In this document: piece by piece, positions 1 through 12,262 of the stretch | Numbering within the stretch: position 1 is the stretch's first letter | Layout of the letters: each line of letters begins with the position of its first letter | Assembly: GCA_951804985.1 (NCBI GenBank) | Contig: OX638132.1 | Coordinates: 21,767,989-21,831,988 of the forward strand | Length of the DNA: 64,000 bases | Direction: 5' to 3' | DNA from: Dryomyza anilis | Lineage: Eukaryota; Arthropoda; Insecta; Diptera; Dryomyzidae | Position numbers and translations under genes: made by a program | Notes under the pieces: generated by a model | The model's database searches: none | The model's input: only the letters and a program-made list of their open reading frames with translations | What the model was told of the DNA's origin: nothing

Positions 1-2422
1 AACTTTAAGCCAAAGCCGTGACGTTCTTTCTGGCTGTGATTGTTTTGGTTTTTGTCTTCTTCAAATCTTCAAAGTTGCTGTAACTGCAAAAGTATCTGCA
101 ATTGTATCTGTGCCCGTAGCTGTGTATCTACGTGTTAAAGTAAGAGTTTTGCTACCTTCGTATCGATAATTTCTTGTTCGGCTTCAACTTTCTTACCGAA
201 TACCATTGCTGTCGCTGTGCGAGCCAAGTCAAGACCACTTCTTCATCGGTTCGACTTCGGCTTTGGCTTCTGCTTCTGCCATGGGAGAATTATTTTCGTT
301 TGTTAACAATTTTCCTGCACTTGCTCTCTCACTCTGGCCTATAGAGCTTTCTTTGCATTCAGTTTGAATTTTAACTTTCTTCGCAAATGTTTTTTATTTC
401 TTTTTCATTTACTATATAAATTTTTTTGGCCATAAATGCGAAGCAGTTGACTTGGTTGGCCGCCGTAAAAGAGGCAGCTTCAGCAGTTGTAGCTAAGAGA
501 TACTATTTGTTGTTGTTATTGTTAATATTCAACAAATACAAGACAGACACATGTTTAAAGAAGTTTTAAATTATATAATTTAAAATGTTTAAAAGTCTTC
601 GTCGCCATGCTGTTTGCCGCATTTAAGAAGCTCTCTTCTTCTATCTAACTACGTATCTATGAGATACATATGTATCTGCGACTGCTGCGTAATGTATCTG
701 CATGCAGCACGGGAAGAACTGAACCAAAAGAAAAAAGTTTTACTTTTAAGCCAGCGGCGGCCTAATTTCGTTGCCAGAATTTAATGTAAAAAGAGTGAAA
801 CTTTTTTCCAAACTGCCCAGAATGTTAAGATACAACAACAACATTTGTTATTGCTGTTGTTGTAGATTTTGTTTAGTCATTTATCAGACATTAATTATCT
901 GATTCATCCAACGTACCATAGGCACTACTTGGCTGCATTCGTAACTCTGCAACTGTAACTGAGCAACTGCGTATCTTTGTATCTACGTATCTTGTATCTG
1001 TCTTTGTATCTGCTGTTCGTCTATAGGCCTAACGTATTAAATTTGTTTGAATTCTTTGTGAGCTTTGAATAGGTTTCTATACGGTCTATAGTCTCTGTTG
1101 TTGTTGTTGGTGCTTAAATATGTTTTATTGTTTTTTTTCTGTCTGACAGCGTCATTACGTTCCGAAATTGTTGAAAAGTTTGGACGAGTGTAGCTTGGAA
1201 TTTCGTTGTTAGAAATGGTATATAAAAAAAGAAGAAAAAAAATCAAAAACTTTCTAATATTTAGAAGCCAAATTCACAGCAGGCAGTCAAAGAAACAAAA
1301 AAAACATAACATGCATTTTGATTGGATTCGATTGTATTACATCGAATCGAATATTAAGCGAAATCTATTTAAAGTTTTGAAATAAAGAAAAAAACTGAAT
1401 TTGAAATTCTTTACATCGGATAGACTTAGAAATTGCGATTAAAAGTGTTTTATATATTGTAATATTTTCGGTAATTTTTACACAAAAATCAGAATAACCT
1501 GTTCAAATTTATCATTAGATTTTTTTTGTTTTTTTTTAACTATTATAAATTTAATTCTTACCAATTTTGTAACAATATTTTGTACATCGTCCATAGTAAG
1601 ACTCACCAAATAGATATTTCCAAAAACTTATTTTTTAAGTTTATTCATTAATATTCGAAAAACAAACATGTTTTCATTAATTTATGACATTGATGATCTC
1701 ACCGATTTGAAACCTTAGGATATAAAAGTAATTTGGTAAACCTATTTTTTAAATGCAGTTGATCATTTTTACTTCTAAAATGACAAAAACCGCTTTAATA
1801 ATGCAACATGTTAAATTTGTTCCAAATAATTTATTATTTCAGACTTAATTTTTTAGTACTTTTAGTACTTAATTCAAGCTAAATTCCACAACATTATTTT
1901 AAACTTAATTTTTTTTTGCATTGTCTCAAAAATTGGACATTATTTAATATGAAATAAAAAAAATGTTTATTCTGAATTAACATTTAATGGAAATACTTTA
2001 GACGTCAGTTACTTTTTAAATCTAAGGATGAGGGTACTAAAATCAAAACTGTTATCCTTATGGGAATTAATCCTTTAAAAAAAAAAAAAACTTCAAATCA
2101 TTCCAATCAAAAACTCTTTATAAACTATAGCCGCTACAACCCGCCAGAACCCTTTTTTTTTTGTAATGTAGAAAATTACATCAGTCGGGTACACTTCGGG
2201 TACACGCGGTTGGATCGGTTTCATGTTGTAAAAATTAATTCGGTGTTTTTAAACATTTTTTAAACACAAAATTAAAAATGTTCAAAATGTTTTAAGGTAT
2301 TTGTTCATATATTTATTTATAGCGCTACTCATCGTCTTTCATTTACTGACATTTCAATGATAATATCTCATTCAGATCAAAAGTTACACATTTTTGATCG
2401 ACAGATGTAATTTTCCGACCAC
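1..2422. other. AT-rich intergenic DNA, no gene recognised
   Basis: No credible coding exon is visible. Scattered short runs of a TATCTG/TATCTACG word recur near 90-140, 640-700 and 950-1020, giving a loose microsatellite-like composition. A few GTT/GTTGTTGTT runs occur near 505-525, 840-870 and 1095-1110. Open frames here are short and low-complexity. Confidence 0.5.
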
Positions 2423-2952
2423 TATGGGCCGAGTCTTGTAGCTGCGGTGGCTCAGTGGTTAGTGCGTTGGACAGCGAGCCGAAAGGTCCCCGGTTCAAGC
2501 CTGGACTGGTGCTAACAACATCTTTTCATAGAAACATTTTTCTATACCGCGCTACCTCTCGTCAGTAAATGGCAAACCTACGAGAGTAAAACATTGCCTA
2601 TGAAAAGCTCTCACCCGCCTTTCGGATTCGGCAATAAACTGTAGGTCCCACCACTTTGAGTACAAATATGAGTACAAATAACACACCCAGAAAAAAATTT
2701 GATTTAATAGTATACAAAAAATAAATCTTTTCATATAAACTCAATGGCAATGTCATGGTATTTTCTAGTATTTAATGGTATTTTCCGATTAAAATAATAA
2801 TTTATCCTACTGACTATAGTAAAAAACTATTATTTATATATTATTTTTTTCTGAGTGCACGCACTGCTCAAGATGGTGAGAGAGCTCGGCCTAAGTTCTT
2901 ATAGGACTGTAGTACTAAACTATTATTATTATTATTATTATGGGCCGAGTCT
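2423..2952 (+). mobile_element. tRNA-derived SINE (family 1), with 14-bp TSD, interrupted by a MITE
   Basis: The head at about 2437-2510 looks like a tRNA gene: A-box-like TGGCTCAGTGGTTAG and B-box-like GGTTCAAGCC, the elements RNA polymerase III uses. The body ends in an (ATT)n tail at 2921-2940. The 14-bp direct repeat TATGGGCCGAGTCT flanks it at 2423-2436 and 2939-2952. The body is split by a MITE at 2684-2857. Other copies of the same family are at 3862-4175, 9315-9623 and 42693-43007 (minus strand), plus degraded copies near 2953-3080 and 57310-57745. The family name is not known to me. Confidence 0.85.
2684..2857. mobile_element. MITE with CAC(C/T)CAGAAAAAAAT termini, nested in SINE
   Basis: The left end CACCCAGAAAAAAAT and the reverse complement of the right end, CACTCAGAAAAAAAT, form terminal inverted repeats. 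Flanking dinucleotides CA at 2682-2683 and 2858-2859 fit a 2-bp target duplication: removing the element plus one CA restores the SINE sequence. A second, left-truncated copy sits at about 19250-19424. It has no coding capacity. Confidence 0.8.
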
Positions 2953-3080
2953 CTCTAACAATTTCAGCTGTGCGTGTTATAAATATTTGTACTCAGATAG
3001 TAGAACCTACAATATAAGTAGAGTACTTTCAAGGCATTGTTTTACTCTCGTAGGTTTTCCGTTGTTTGTCATAAATATTA
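2953..3080 (-). mobile_element. Degraded SINE family 1 copy (host of the younger SINE)
   Basis: The segment resembles the middle of SINE family 1 in reverse: the AGCTGTGCGTGTTATA block, a tTTGTACTCA block and ACTCTCGTAGGTTT. It joins the right target duplication of the plus-strand SINE directly, so the younger copy inserted into this older one. The tRNA-like head is missing or unrecognisable. Confidence 0.6.
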
Positions 3081-3861
3081 AAACCAAATAGAAAAAAATT
3101 GTGACAGAGTAGCAGAAAATTGTTCAGTGCTGAAGAATTCAAGTTTGAATTCAGTTCTGATTATTTAACTGTCGGGCCATTATCATGCTTAAATTATATA
3201 GAATTTTGGAATGAATTCTCAATACTGCAATCAACCCCGAATTATTGAAACTACTCTGTACTGACAACTGCCTGATTAGCTAAATATTGAAAGAAAGTCT
3301 TACATTTTAAAGAGGGTACATTCAATTTAGATCTTCCATTCTTTTAGAAGTACTTAATTTGTACAAAACTGTTTTATTTTCGTATCAATTTTTCTTTGCG
3401 TTTATGAAAAGGGACTTTCAGCTTTGAGTTCAGGTGTAAACGGACGTGACATTTTCTGATGAGTAATAAATATTGCAATATTTAGCAAATTCGAAAAATT
3501 AAAAATTATATAAAATAAAATACAAAACAATTATAAAAATATGGTTGAAGTAATTCCAAATGATCGAAAAGAGATATAAACCGAGATAATGAGGTACCGA
3601 AAAGTCGCACAATTCGTTCTCGTATAGAAAAGTTGTTTTTTAATTTACTAATAACGTAATAAAGAATTTATTATTCGGAGAAAAATAGTGTGATCGAAGA
3701 GTACCTATTGGCTATGTCTGCGAATAAATAAGATCCTATTACATTCAACCGTATTTTATTGACTATATTTAAAATTTTATGGAATGTTAGAAACACCCAC
3801 CTTTAATATTTTATATAAATACTAGCAGGGACCCGTGCTTCGCTGTGGAATTTTTTTTTTA
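3081..3861. other. Intergenic, no gene seen
   Basis: AT-rich sequence without a supported exon or repeat structure. At about 3825-3850 a short word (AGCAGGGACCCGTGCTTCGC) recalls a terminal motif common in arthropod repeats, but I cannot assign it to a family. Confidence 0.4.
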
Positions 3862-4175
3862 ATTATAATAATAATAATAGTTTGGCGCTACAGTCCTGTA
3901 TAGAACTTCGGCCGAGCTCTCTCACTATGTTGAGCTGTGCGTGTTATATTTGTACTCAAAGTGGTGGGACCTACAGTTTATTGCCGAATCCGAACGGCGT
4001 GTGAGAGCTTTTCATAGGTAATGTTTTACTCTCGTAGGTTTGCCATTTACTGACGAGAGGTAGCGCGGTATAGAAAAATCTTTCTATGAAAAGATGTTGT
4101 TAGTCCCAGTCCAGGCTTGAACCGGGGACCTTTCGGCTCGCAGTCCAACGCACTAACCACTGAGCTACCGCTGTG
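3862..4175 (-). mobile_element. SINE family 1, near full length
   Basis: Reverse-orientation copy: the (ATA)n tail at 3862-3880 leads into the body, and the tRNA-like head with reversed B box (GGCTTGAACC) and A box (CTAACCACTGAGC) lies at about 4110-4175. It aligns along its whole length with the copies at 9315-9623 and 42693-43007. It lacks the insertion found in the 2423-2952 copy and so gives the uninterrupted family structure. Confidence 0.85.
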
Positions 4176-4229
4176 TTATAAATTTAGTAACCAAAAGAAA
4201 AATAGTTCGTAATAAATTTTTTCAAAGAC

Positions 4230-4475
4230 TTTTCTTTCCCGTATAATTATGCCCCATAGAATACTTCCCCATAGAAATTTTCTCCGCACAATTGTTCCAC
4301 GCAGAATTGTTTCCGTGGAATTGTTCCCGTGGAATTCTTCGCAGTAAAATTCGTCCCGTAGTATTCTTCCCCATAAAATTCTTTTTTTTTTGCAGTTTTT
4401 AATGTGGTAAGTTTGGATGTGGTGTAATTCAGTGTGGTGAGTTTCAGTGTGGTGAGTTTCAGTGTGGTAAGTTTA
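4230..4475. repeat. Short-word degenerate array (AGAATTCTTCCCC type) plus 15-bp CAGTGTGGTGAGTTT repeats
   Basis: From about 4230 to 4390 the sequence is a run of loosely repeated words such as CCCCATAGAATTCTTC and GTGGAATTGTTCC. These match the reverse complement of the array at 49330-53090. From about 4395 to 4475, four to five 15-bp units like CAGTGTGGTGAGTTT follow. Confidence 0.6.
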
Positions 4476-4875
4476 AATAATTTGCGGTGAAGTACACCCC
4501 GTTGTGAAATATATTAATATAGTAAAAACCACCCAGCTTACTGAAAATTTGTTTCTAAATATAAAGGAAAATCATAATTGATATGGACATTTTATAATAT
4601 TTTTAAATTTTTTCGGTTCTCCACAAAAACTTCATATATAGTTTAAAAAATATGAGTCGTCAAAGAGATCACAAACCTTGCATTCTATATAAAATATATG
4701 AAAATACATATTGGAACATAACAAAATATCATTGCATATTCTCTCAAATCCTTAAAATTGTATTTAGTCGTTTACAAAATACAGTTCTAAAGAAACAAAT
4801 TTAAAAAAAATCGTAGTGAAATACTATCATTTTCATTAGAATATAACTAACATAAAATCATTATTTTTATTTTAT

Positions 4876-5694
4876 TTACAAATTAACCAACGCTCAGGGG
4901 ATGCCCCTATTCATGCAAATCACAGTGTTGATCGTAAGAAGGGATGATAGGTTAAACGGAGGGAGGAAAGATAGAGTAGTGTCGGTGAATGTTTGTTTTG
5001 AAGTTGCCAATATCAAAAATGTCGGGAAAAAGGAACGAAGGGAGATTGTTCTACAAACGAATCGTGCGACTGAAGGACGAATTCTCTCTATAATGCGTGG
5101 TTCTGTTGAGAGCCGAGTGTACTACGAAGGGGTGGGCTTGGTTTGACGCCCGAGTAGAACGAGAGAACACACGACCTGGTGGAATCAGGCCATGTATTTC
5201 CCTCGAACACTTGTTGTTGTAATACCTATAGAACAGGCTTACACACCCAACGGTCCTTCGGTGCTCAAGAGAACCAATAGACGATGAGATATTTTCATCC
5301 CCTATTAAATATATCGCACGTTGTTGAATTCGGTCCAGGAACTCCAAGGAGGATTTTGAGGCTCCTGCCCAAATGTGCGAATTGAATTCCATTTTAGGCC
5401 GTATATAATTATGTAGACAGTGCGTAAGTCAGCAGGAGTGAAGTATGTTTTACACCGTTTCAAAAAACCGAGGCACTTGGCCGCTTCTTTCGACACGTTA
5501 AATATGTGGTCATTCCAACGGAGATCACATTGAATTGATATGGCCAGAACGTCAAGAGTAGCTGACTGCGCAATATCCACAGCACCCATATTATGGGGAG
5601 GGAGGGGTGAATCCATTCTATTGTGAGATAACAGACAACATTGGGTCTTGCTTGCATTAAAATCTACTCTATTATACGAATTTTGATAAATCAC
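4876..5694 (-). pseudogene. Non-LTR retrotransposon (LINE) C-terminal fragment
   Basis: Two overlapping minus-strand frames read the end of a LINE reverse-transcriptase polyprotein. The first contains KTQCCLLSHNR, a WNDHIF block and AAKCLGFLKRCKTYFTPADL. The second contains EFNSHIWAGASKSSLEFLDR, IQQRA, SLEHRRTVGCVSLFYRYY and NRTTHYRENS. This is the thumb and post-RT part of a Jockey/CR1-like element as I recall that domain order. The frame changes near 5300-5390, so the copy is dead. Its 3' end (4876-5060) is repeated at 11950-12262. Confidence 0.75.
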
Positions 5695-5817
5695 ATGTCA
5701 AAAATTCCAAGAAAATTCCTTGTACCTTGATATTTTCATATTTTGTAAAATATCAATATAATCTACCGATTAATTTTGAAGTTATATAAATTTGTTAAAA
5801 AAATGCCTGATTTTTTT

Positions 5818-6294
5818 TATACCCTACACTAAGAGTGAAAGGGTATATTTAGTTTGGTACGCCGTTTGTAACACCCAAAAGGAAGCATCTCCGGTAGGAA
5901 GCATCTGTCTGTCTGTTGAAATCCTTACTACTTAAAAAATTAAAGAGTTAGATGAATGAAATTTACATCTACAGCTCAATTTTACTGTTTACGTGCTTAG
6001 TTTCCCGCAAAACTTTTTGTGGTTCCCAAAAAAAAAAAAAAATCGAAATTCGGTACACCCACCCATTTGTAAATATGGGTATCAAATGAAAGAAAATTCT
6101 TCAGGGATGGAAAGTTTGTAGTTATTTTCAGGATTCGTATACCCTGGTGACCTATATACCACTTTGAATGGTTACCACACATATGTGTAGGGTATTTATA
6201 GTCGGCTTAGACCGACTATAATTTTGATAATCCTAACTATCATAATAACACCTACTTTAAAATTTCCCATGTGATCTAACCTTCCCAACTGGTT
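5818..6294 (+). mobile_element. DINE-1/mini-me-like repeat, short copy
   Basis: It starts TATACCCTACACTAAGAG and ends CCTTCCCAACTGG. It contains a shortened (TCTG)n stretch at about 5905-5920 and the internal palindrome AGTCGG...CCGACT near 6200-6220. It is the same family as the copies at 25991-27047, 36359-37099 and 38757-39476, but the segment around the microsatellite is deleted. Mini-me/DINE-1 elements in flies carry a core between (TA)n and (GTCY)n, and the fuller copies here show both. Confidence 0.75.
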
Positions 6295-7600
6295 TTTGAT
6301 TAATTTCAAAAAAAAAATTAGAAAAAAAAATTAATAAAATTAATTTTTCATTGAGATTTTATATATTTTTTGTATTTGAATCACAGTTCTGTTTTTCCTA
6401 CAACTTTAAAATATTTTTATTTTTTTTTGTTTTTGTAAAAATTTATTTTAAATCAATTATGTATTTTTAAAAAATGTAAAAACACTTTTAATAAGTTTTA
6501 AAATTCACTTTCTAATGTTACTCAAGGTTTGGTTTTTTTTTAACATTTTTATTAATTTTAGTTAAAATTGTTGTAATCGTAGTTGGTTATATTTATAGTT
6601 GTCGATATATGTTGTTTATTTCATTTCACTTAATAATTTTATTTAATATATTTTCTAATCGCAATAATTAAAACTCTTTTTCGCGGAGTTTTCTGTTTTC
6701 CTTTTTCAACTCCCTGTTTGCTGTGCAAAACCAGCAACAACAACAATAAATCATGCGGCAGAGATGTTGTTGTTCTTTTGTGTGCAATACTTTATGCGAG
6801 AGTGTGATGCACTGCACTAAACACAGTGAGCGCTGTCAACTGTAGCTCTCTTTTTCATATGTTTGTTGTAATTTTATTTTTTGCTTTTTCTGGCGTTATT
6901 TGTTCTAAAATTATAAAAACTAAGTATAGCACACACTACATCTGATTAATACGAATCGTTTGATACCAGTATCATTAAAATCTGTTCAGAAATACGGACG
7001 GTTAGTGCAAGAGAAAAAAACAATTTTTGTTTTATTAATATAGAAGATATCACTATAATAACTGTCGACATAAAGCATATTGAAAGTGTGTCTTGTATGG
7101 GAGGTGCCCCGCCCAGTCCACCAATCCCACCTATATTCTGCCCAGGTATAACATACATGTTGTGTCAAAATTTTATTCGATTTGGTTCGCTTCAGTCGGT
7201 TTTACGTCTGCTTGGAACATACGTTCATACCAGAGCTGTAAAGGGTGGATTACGATTACTTTTGATCACGATTACTAAAGAATCGTAATCAAACATTTGA
7301 TTACGATTAAAAATATAAATAACCAAAAAGCAATTTGATTTTTTGTAAATTTTTAATTATTTTCACGACTACTTTAAAATAATATAAAATTAGTAATCCG
7401 ATTACTTTTTTTATTATTTCTATTTTTCTTGATTATTTTTTGCTTATCAAATAATCAAAAAATAATCTAACGAAAATAGTATTCATATTTCTTGATTAGT
7501 AAAGTTAAGAGATTTTGTTTCAATTTGAAATTTTAGATTTGACAAGGTTTTTAAAATAATTATAAAAATATGACAACAAATTCTTATAAAACTTTCCCCA
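6295..7600. other. Intergenic; no gene recognised
   Basis: AT-rich. At about 7235-7410 a stretch of alternating GATTACGATT words begins with CAGAGCTGTAAAG, which resembles a hAT terminus, but I could not find a matching right end. The short frames near 6946-7288 do not resemble known proteins. Confidence 0.4.
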
Positions 7601-8400
7601 GACAACATTTTTGGCAGAGCCGAGGTTGTTTAGAATCATTTTTCGACATATTTAAAACAGACGAAGGCGGACTTTTCTGTCCGTACCCCAAATATGCCGT
7701 GAATCTGTAAAAAAAATCCACCAAATTTGACAAACTGCTATACCAACCCAAAATATTCCATTAATCTGTGTTTTTTTTCCAGAAATATGTCCAAAATATT
7801 TCGGCATACATTTGTTCCTATACAACATTTTTGGCAGACTCAAGTCAGTTTAGAAAGATTTTTTCGATAGAATACCAGCAGATAAAGGTGAAGTTTTTAT
7901 CAAAAGTAGCCTATTCCAACCTGATATCTAAATATTCCGAGGATATGCCTTAAAAATTCAGAAAATTTGATAATCTGCCAAACATTTCCAAGAAAAAAAC
8001 TGCATTTATCTTTGCATTTGCCGGAAATATTCCTAAAAAATGTCAGAAAATTTATATCGAGTATATAAGTTTTAAAAATCTGCCACAAGCTGTCTACAAA
8101 CTTCTATTTATCAGTGTGTTTGTCTGAAATATGACTGAAATATAACTGAAATATTCCTGAAAAATGACAGAAATTTTGTCTCGGGTATAAAACCATTTTG
8201 ACAGGCTCAAGGCAGTTTAGAAACAGTTTTTTCGAAATATTTAAAGCAGAGAAAGGTAGAGTTTGTATCAAAATCTGCCTATTTTCTGCCGTTATCTAAA
8301 GTATGCCAGGAATATACCATACAAATTCCATTTAAACTTCCATTTAACTGTGCTGGAAATGTGACAGAAATATTCCTCAAAAATGCATTTTTGGGTACGG
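7601..8400. repeat. Diverged tandem repeat, three units
   Basis: A block beginning near CAACATTTTTGGCAG and followed by a TCAGTTTAGAAA segment, GATTTTTTCGA and a GCAGA-AAAGG segment recurs from about 7601, 7824 and 8187. Units differ in length (roughly 220-360 bp) and are strongly diverged. There is no coding signal; apparent frames follow the repeat composition. Confidence 0.5.
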
Positions 8401-9314
8401 TCAGAAAATAGGCATCTTTAATACAAAATCAGCGTTTTTCTGCTCAAAATATTTTCAAAAAAATAATGTTAAACTCTTTTTAGCCTTTAAATTTTTTTAT
8501 GGATATAAAGACTGCGTATTACTTCTAACTTCTAAAGACACATTTAGAGTTATATTAAATAACAAAACATTTGATTGATTTAAACATTGTGTGTTGTGCA
8601 AAGGCTACGAATATTAACATATTTTTGTAAAACTTAAAAAAATATATCAATTTAATGTAGATCTAATGAAAAGAAACAAAAGACTTGAGTCACGAACGCG
8701 CTCGCATTATTCACGCATGTTTCGTCGACATTATTCGTAAATTTCTTTTCACTTTTTAAAAGCACACCAAATGCTAAGAATTAAATACTAAACAAAATCA
8801 ATTTTATAAAATAACGAAACAGAAAAAATTTCAAAGCATTAAGAGCTCCAAAAATTCTGTCAAGAGCTAAAGATAGATTTGAGCACAAAGTGTAAAAAAA
8901 AAGAAAAAAAAAATTAAAAAAAGAACATACAAAAATAATGATTTTTCCATCTTGACCCAATTACATATTTACCTAAAGCTAAAAAAAGAACAAAAAAAAA
9001 ATTCCAAAAATTAAACCCACTAATAACTGTAAAGACAATCGAAAGTTTTTTCGGTTGCGAAGACGAAAAAGAAGACATAAAAAATAAGAATTAATGAGAA
9101 AAATAATTTAGACTGAAGACAAAAACACAGAGACACAAAATTATTGAAGAAAACAAAAATTATGGAAAGTATAAGAGAAGTATAAACTAAAAAATATCAA
9201 GTAAAAAAGATGAAATGAAAACGAAGAAGAAATAAAAATGAACATCAAAAGAGAATAGACTAGGAAAAGAATAAAAAGGCTCATAGAAAAAAAAGAATAG
9301 AACATAGATAAAGT
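8401..9314. other. A-rich intergenic DNA
   Basis: Purine-rich, low-complexity DNA (AAAAGAAAGAAC-type runs, about 8880-9310). No exon, RNA gene or inverted repeat could be supported. Confidence 0.4.
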
Positions 9315-9623
9315 AAAATAATAATAGTTTGGCGCTACAGTCCTCTATAGAACTTCGGCCGCGCTCTCTCACCACTTTGAGCTGTGCGTGTTATATTTGT
9401 ACTCAAAGTGGTGGGACCTACAGTTTATTGCCGAATCCGAACGGCGGGTGAGAGCTTTTCATAGGCAATGGTTTTACTCTCGTAAATTTGCCATTTACTG
9501 ACGAGAGGTAGCGCGGTATAGAAAAATGTTTCTATGAAAAGATGTTGTTAGCCCCAGTCCAGACTTGAACCGGGGACCTTTCGGCTCGCAGTCCAACGCA
9601 CTTACCACTGAGCTACCGCGGCT
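9315..9623 (-). mobile_element. SINE family 1, full length with 9-bp TSD
   Basis: Tail (AAT)n at about 9315-9327, tRNA-like head with reversed A and B boxes at about 9555-9620. AAAGTAAAA occurs on both sides (about 9310-9318 and 9623-9631), a plausible target duplication. Confidence 0.85.
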
Positions 9624-9664
9624 AAAGTAAAAGAGCATAGAATAAAACAAATGAAAAAACCCAG

Positions 9665-9985
9665 TAAGGAAATAAGGTTTAGTCACATGGGCATTTTTGA
9701 AGTAGGGAAATTTTAGTATTTTGTGTTAGTGAGAATTATGAAAATTATAGTCGGACTAAGCCGACAACATATACTCTACACAAATGTGATTGTGCGTATA
9801 GTATGGCTTTTAAAGTGGTTCAGAGGTAATCAGGATTTACGAATCATAAATAAGTTTACTTCAGGCGGTATAAAATGTATCTTTAATCGTGATTGGAACA
9901 AACGGACAGACAGACAGAATGGCAGAACTACAGACATACAGGCATACAGATAGACAGTCAGACATACAGACATATATGCCTCGAA
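9665..9985 (-). mobile_element. Degraded DINE-1/mini-me-like copy
   Basis: AAGGTTTAGTCACATGGG and ATTATAGTCGGACTAAGCCG match the minus-orientation ends of the 36359-37099 copy. The interior is diverged, and a (GACA)n stretch at about 9900-9970 takes the place of the (GTCY)n microsatellite. Confidence 0.6.
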
Positions 9986-9986
9986 G

Positions 9987-10900
9987 AAGGTGTATATCCT
10001 ATTCGATGGAAGAAGCAAAAGTTTATACTCACCCCAAGCCAAACAAGCGTTTAGGAGACCCAACGTCATATCGACCTATATGCCTACTCGACACGGCAGG
10101 GAAGATCTTTGAAGGAGTAATATACAACCGCATACTAGAAGTTTTTGAGAGTAAAGACGGCCTACCAATTTGGATTCCGTAAGTCGCGATCTACCATCGA
10201 TGCGATTGAGATGGTGACACAAATAGCAGGGACAGCAATCGAGGAAAGAGGAGCTGGACAGAAGTATTGCGCACTAACAACGCTCGATATTAAGATCGCA
10301 TACAACTCTGCAAACTGAGAACGAATAAAGAATGCATACCTGTATATCACGCTAACATTATATCGAGCTACTTTTCTGACAGGTACCTATGCTATGGTAC
10401 GGACAACGGGCCAGTATCATACAAGGTCAACACAGGAGTCCCACAGGGCTCAGTTCTCGCCCCGCAACTCTGGAATATAATGTACAACGACGTCCTTACG
10501 CTACCAATGCCAGAGAGAGTAACCATAGTCGGCTTGGCCGATAATATAGCGGTTGTAGTTACCGCACCACACATTCAAGAAGTTGAGATGTACGCAAACG
10601 AGGAGACACATAAAATAAAACGATGGTTGGACAGAGTCGGTCTGAAACTGACGGAGCATAAAACGGAAGTACTTAATACTGATTACCAACAAACTTCAAA
10701 CGTCAATAAAACTTCAAACGTCAGTGCGGCGCTATCGCTAATGATGCCCAACGTAGAAGTACCAGAGCACAAAGACTTACTATTTCTAGAGTGGAAAGCT
10801 GGACCTCGGTCGATAGAACAATAAAAGAAATACACGAGCAATTGCTGCAAGAAGAACGCAGTAGAAAAGAAGATCGGGCAATACAAGCAATATGAGGCAG
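9987..10900 (+). pseudogene. R1-like non-LTR reverse transcriptase, decayed
   Basis: The reading frame shows KPNKRLGDPTSYRPICLLDT, then AGKIFEGVIYNRILEVFESK. After a frameshift near 10165 come FRKSRSTIDAIEM and a decayed TTLDIK block. A third segment reads GVPQGSVLAPQLWNIMYNDV, then RVTIVGLADNIAVVV and IKRWLDRVGLKLTEHKTEVL. These are the RT palm and finger motifs in order. The catalytic F/LADD position reads LADN and the frame is broken, so it is inactive. Domain order and wording fit the R1 clade; family membership is inferred. Confidence 0.75.
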
Positions 10901-11380
10901 CAATACTTGATCCCGCCCACGAAGCAATATCTTATGGCAGTCTCGCAGGGTCGTGTATGATGTAGGAGGTGGTTTTAGTAGGTATGAATCCGACATATCT
11001 GTCTGACCAGGAGCCCATCAGTATCTTTGGAAGATTTCTAACTCCCAACGTTGAAATAAAAGACAGACAGACAGACAGACAGACAGACATACATACATAC
11101 ATACATACATACATACATACATACATACATACATACAGACAGACATATATACTATATTCCCAGAGCATACCAGATGCGTGATCGAAGGTACGAAACGGGA
11201 AACAAAACTACTGCCATAACCGAGGATGAAATCTTGCAAGTCGCCGAAAGCATTGGTAGTCACACTGGACGTCAGAAATACTTTTAATTCCGCAAGCTGG
11301 TCTAAAATCCGGCATACTCTGAAGAGATTCAACGAACCACAGTTTATATTGAATAAAGTAACTACATAAAGTACAGAACA
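10901..11380. repeat. Microsatellite block between LINE fragments
   Basis: A (GACA)n stretch followed by (ATAC)n runs from about 11059 to 11143. Flanking sequence is decayed LINE-like DNA with no intact frame. Confidence 0.7.
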
Positions 11381-11949
11381 GTAAGGTACGAGATGGAATT
11401 AGGACTAAAGGAGCACCAAGCTCTGCTGGTGTCCCCCAGGGCTCAGTACCAGGACCGCTGTTGTGGAACAGTACGTACGACAAAGTGTTACGCTTGGAAG
11501 TCCCTAGCGGTGCGAAAATTGTCGGATTCCCCGAAGATATAGCAGTAGCAAAGCATCTTGAAAACTTGGTCGAAGCAACCAAATACAGAGAAGAAAATTC
11601 CGGCATTGCCCAAATTACACGAAGCATAACAGTGCGGCAACACACCATAACACAATGGCAAACTCACTGGGACCATTCCCATAAAGGTCGTTGGGCACAC
11701 CGACTCATTCCGAGTTTCAAGGACTGGATGGGACATACCCATGGGGTAGATTGATTTTTACACAACCCAATTACTTAGTGAATACGGGTGCTTCAAAGCT
11801 TACATCCATAGACTTAAACACGAAGGTAATCCATTCAGTTCATCTCTGTGGAAATAAGGTTCATGAAAATGCCGAAAATGCCGAACACGTCTTCTTAAAC
11901 TGTCCGCGCTTTCTGAATAAACATTTGGTGAGAGACAATTACCGCAAAC
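11381..11949 (+). pseudogene. Second R1-like LINE fragment (RT end and C-terminal domain)
   Basis: It reads AGVPQGSVPGPLLWNSTYDK and AKIVGFPEDIAVAKHLENLV, a second copy of the same RT segment as at 10435-10600. From about 11655 it continues HKGRWAHRLIPSFKDWMGHT, and after frameshifts GCFKAYIHRLKHEGNPF and ENAEHVFLNCPRF, the zinc-knuckle-like end of R1-type ORF2. The FADD site reads FPED. Several frameshifts make it a pseudogene. Confidence 0.75.
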
Positions 11950-12262
11950 GATTTTTTTTTTTTACAAATTAACCAACGCTCAGGGATGCCCCCTATTCGT
12001 GCAATGCACAGTGTTGATGGTGAGAAAGGATTATAGGTTAAAGGGAGGAGGAAAGATGGAGTAGTGTCGGTGGATGTTTGTTTTACATTTTCCAATATTA
12101 CAAATGTCGGAAAAAACAGACGTAGATTGTTCCACAAACGTATCTTGCGACTGAAGAACAAATTATCTCTGTAATGTGTGGTTCTGTTGAGAACCGAGTA
12201 GACTACGAAGGGGTGGGTTCAATTCGATACCCTAGTAGAACGAGAGAAAACACGACCTGATA
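11950..12262 (-). pseudogene. LINE 3'-end fragment (same family as 4876-5694)
   Basis: The segment from TACAAATTAACCAACGCTCA onward matches 4876-5180, including GTGCGACTGAAG-like and CGTGGTTCTGTTGAGA-like blocks. The minus-strand frame reads FSRKIRLWNNL, matching the C-terminus of the LINE protein. Frame and length are degraded. Confidence 0.65.

Noticed and set aside
2437..2510. Functional tRNA gene
   Set aside because: A and B boxes are present but the cloverleaf is imperfect and the same head occurs with the SINE body in several copies.
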